Origin: Psychrobacter sp. NZS113 | Lineage (GTDB): Bacteria > Pseudomonadota > Gammaproteobacteria > Pseudomonadales > Moraxellaceae | Direction: 5' to 3' | Assembly: GCF_015864825.1 (NCBI RefSeq) | Contig: NZ_JADYWL010000005.1 | Span: 124,001-188,000, forward strand | Length of the DNA: 64,000 nucleotides | Shown here: piece after piece, positions 63,435-64,000 of the stretch | How the letters are laid out: each line of letters starts with the position of its first letter | Position numbering within the stretch: the first letter of the stretch is position 1 | Notes under the pieces: model-generated | What the model was told of the DNA's origin: nothing | What the model saw: only the letters and a program-made list of their open reading frames with translations | The model's database searches: none | Position numbers and translations under genes: made by a program

Positions 63435-64000
63435 GTGACTACTCGTTCAAAAGAATTGCATCAGCCATATAAAATGAGCTATGACTGGGCTGAAGGCTTC
63501 AAAAGAAGTTTGCCCGTAGCAATGGGCTACTTACCTGCAGGGATTGCCTTTGGTGTACTGGCGCAAGTCGCTGGTATCCCTGTGTGGGCTATCATCATGC
63601 TCAGTATCGTATTATATGCTGGCGCTGCACAATATGCGTGCTTACCCATGTTGAGTGCTGGTTTGCCGATTGGTAATATCGCGACGAATATTGCGGCTAT
63701 CAATTTACGCCATGTCTTTTATGGTATGCCATTATTGCAATATTTACCAAAAAACAAACTTGCCAAAACCTATTGTCTGTTTGCGCTGACTGACGAAACG
63801 TTTTCAGTCATGACCAGCTTGCCCAATGAGTCGCGACAGTCCTTGATACTACCAGTCAGTCTCTTTAACCAAAGTTGGTGGGTACTGGCCAGTACGATTG
63901 GCATCATGATTGGTAGTACGCTCAGTGATTTAGTACCTCACTTGGATTTCGCCTTGGTTTGCTTGTTTGCGATTTTGGCTTATGAGCAGTTTCAAAGTAT
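63435..64000 (+). CDS. azlC: AzlC-family branched-chain amino acid exporter subunit (incomplete at window edge)
   Basis: The frame starts at GTG (63435), with AGGA 6-7 nt upstream, and runs off the window after 188 codons with no stop. The protein matches AzlC: AEGFKRSLPVAMGYLPAGIAFGVLA, MLSIVLYAGAAQYACLPMLSAGLP, NLRHVFYGM (the conserved region), and FALTDETFSVM. AzlC works with the small AzlD to export branched-chain amino acids; azlD would be expected just beyond the edge. Confidence 0.85.
   Translation, partial: MTTRSKELHQPYKMSYDWAEGFKRSLPVAMGYLPAGIAFGVLAQVAGIPVWAIIMLSIVLYAGAAQYACLPMLSAGLPIGNIATNIAAINLRHVFYGMPLLQYLPKNKLAKTYCLFALTDETFSVMTSLPNESRQSLILPVSLFNQSWWVLASTIGIMIGSTLSDLVPHLDFALVCLFAILAYEQFQS

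Noticed and set aside
1..64000. CRISPR arrays, tRNA or rRNA genes, complete insertion sequences, prophage genes, biosynthetic gene clusters
   Set aside because: Looked for by eye: no regularly spaced direct repeats of CRISPR type, no clover-leaf arms or conserved TTCGA loops, no transposase, integrase or capsid genes, and no synthase modules were found.

Overview
The window looks like the chromosome of a gammaproteobacterium of the family Moraxellaceae, most likely Psychrobacter. This is inferred from gene content and protein style: moderate G+C, a bamD / rluD-pgeF divergon, nrdA and nrdB with a YfaE ferredoxin, a split PutA, and Moraxellaceae-like low-complexity extensions on housekeeping proteins. 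No database search was possible. No rRNA, tRNA, CRISPR array, prophage or complete insertion sequence was seen.

Layout. 0-1.2 kb: ribosomal oxygenase roxA. 1.5-10.3 kb, minus strand: a purine salvage/catabolism block (NCS2 permease, xanthine dehydrogenase xdhA-xdhB-xdhC, guanine deaminase guaD), which would import purines and take guanine through xanthine to urate. 10.6-14.6 kb: proline catabolism, with PutA split into a 1083-aa enzyme and a separate 229-aa C-terminal domain. 15.4-16.7 kb: AzgA-type purine permease. 17.3-21.0 kb: tolQ-tolR-tolA-tolB without pal. 21.3-23.8 kb: a tiny lipoprotein, a flavodoxin and a YeeE/YedE sulfur-compound transporter. 24-26.4 kb: pgeF and rluD, divergent from bamD (27.2 kb), then dnaG and rpoD (28.4-33 kb). 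33.3-35.1 kb: a MarR regulator / siderophore-interacting protein / DUF2798 operon with a well-formed promoter-operator. 35.5-37.2 kb: bestrophin-like channel and a DUF493 protein. 37.7-46.4 kb: aerobic ribonucleotide reductase nrdA and nrdB plus maintenance ferredoxin, with about 4.4 kb of A+T-rich accessory genes between nrdA and nrdB. 46.5-55.4 kb: a DegS/AlgW-type protease, a NIF3 protein, an MltF-like and an MltD-like lytic transglycosylase and a small exported protein. 56-61.6 kb: a CNNM/CorC-type transporter, then yajC-secD-secF. 61.9-64 kb: a DinF-like MATE exporter and the start of azlC, cut by the window edge.

Repeats. Two families of short non-coding elements with terminal inverted repeats occur in the spacers. 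One is exactly 107 bp (four copies at 1.2, 8.8, 23.8 and 35.3 kb, plus a 35-bp internally deleted copy at 36.7 kb). The other is 174-186 bp (36.4 and 54.7 kb, plus an end fragment at 43.6 kb). Short GTAGGGTGCGC palindromes punctuate the accessory island, and one of them encodes the C-terminus of a SUKH-like protein.

Most of the window is ordinary core genome. The stretches most worth following up are the accessory island between nrdA and nrdB (a three-helix membrane protein coupled to a 63-aa partner, an orphan SUKH-like immunity protein, two exported proteins of unknown role), the split PutA, the marR operator, and the 107-bp element family that repeatedly abuts stop codons.
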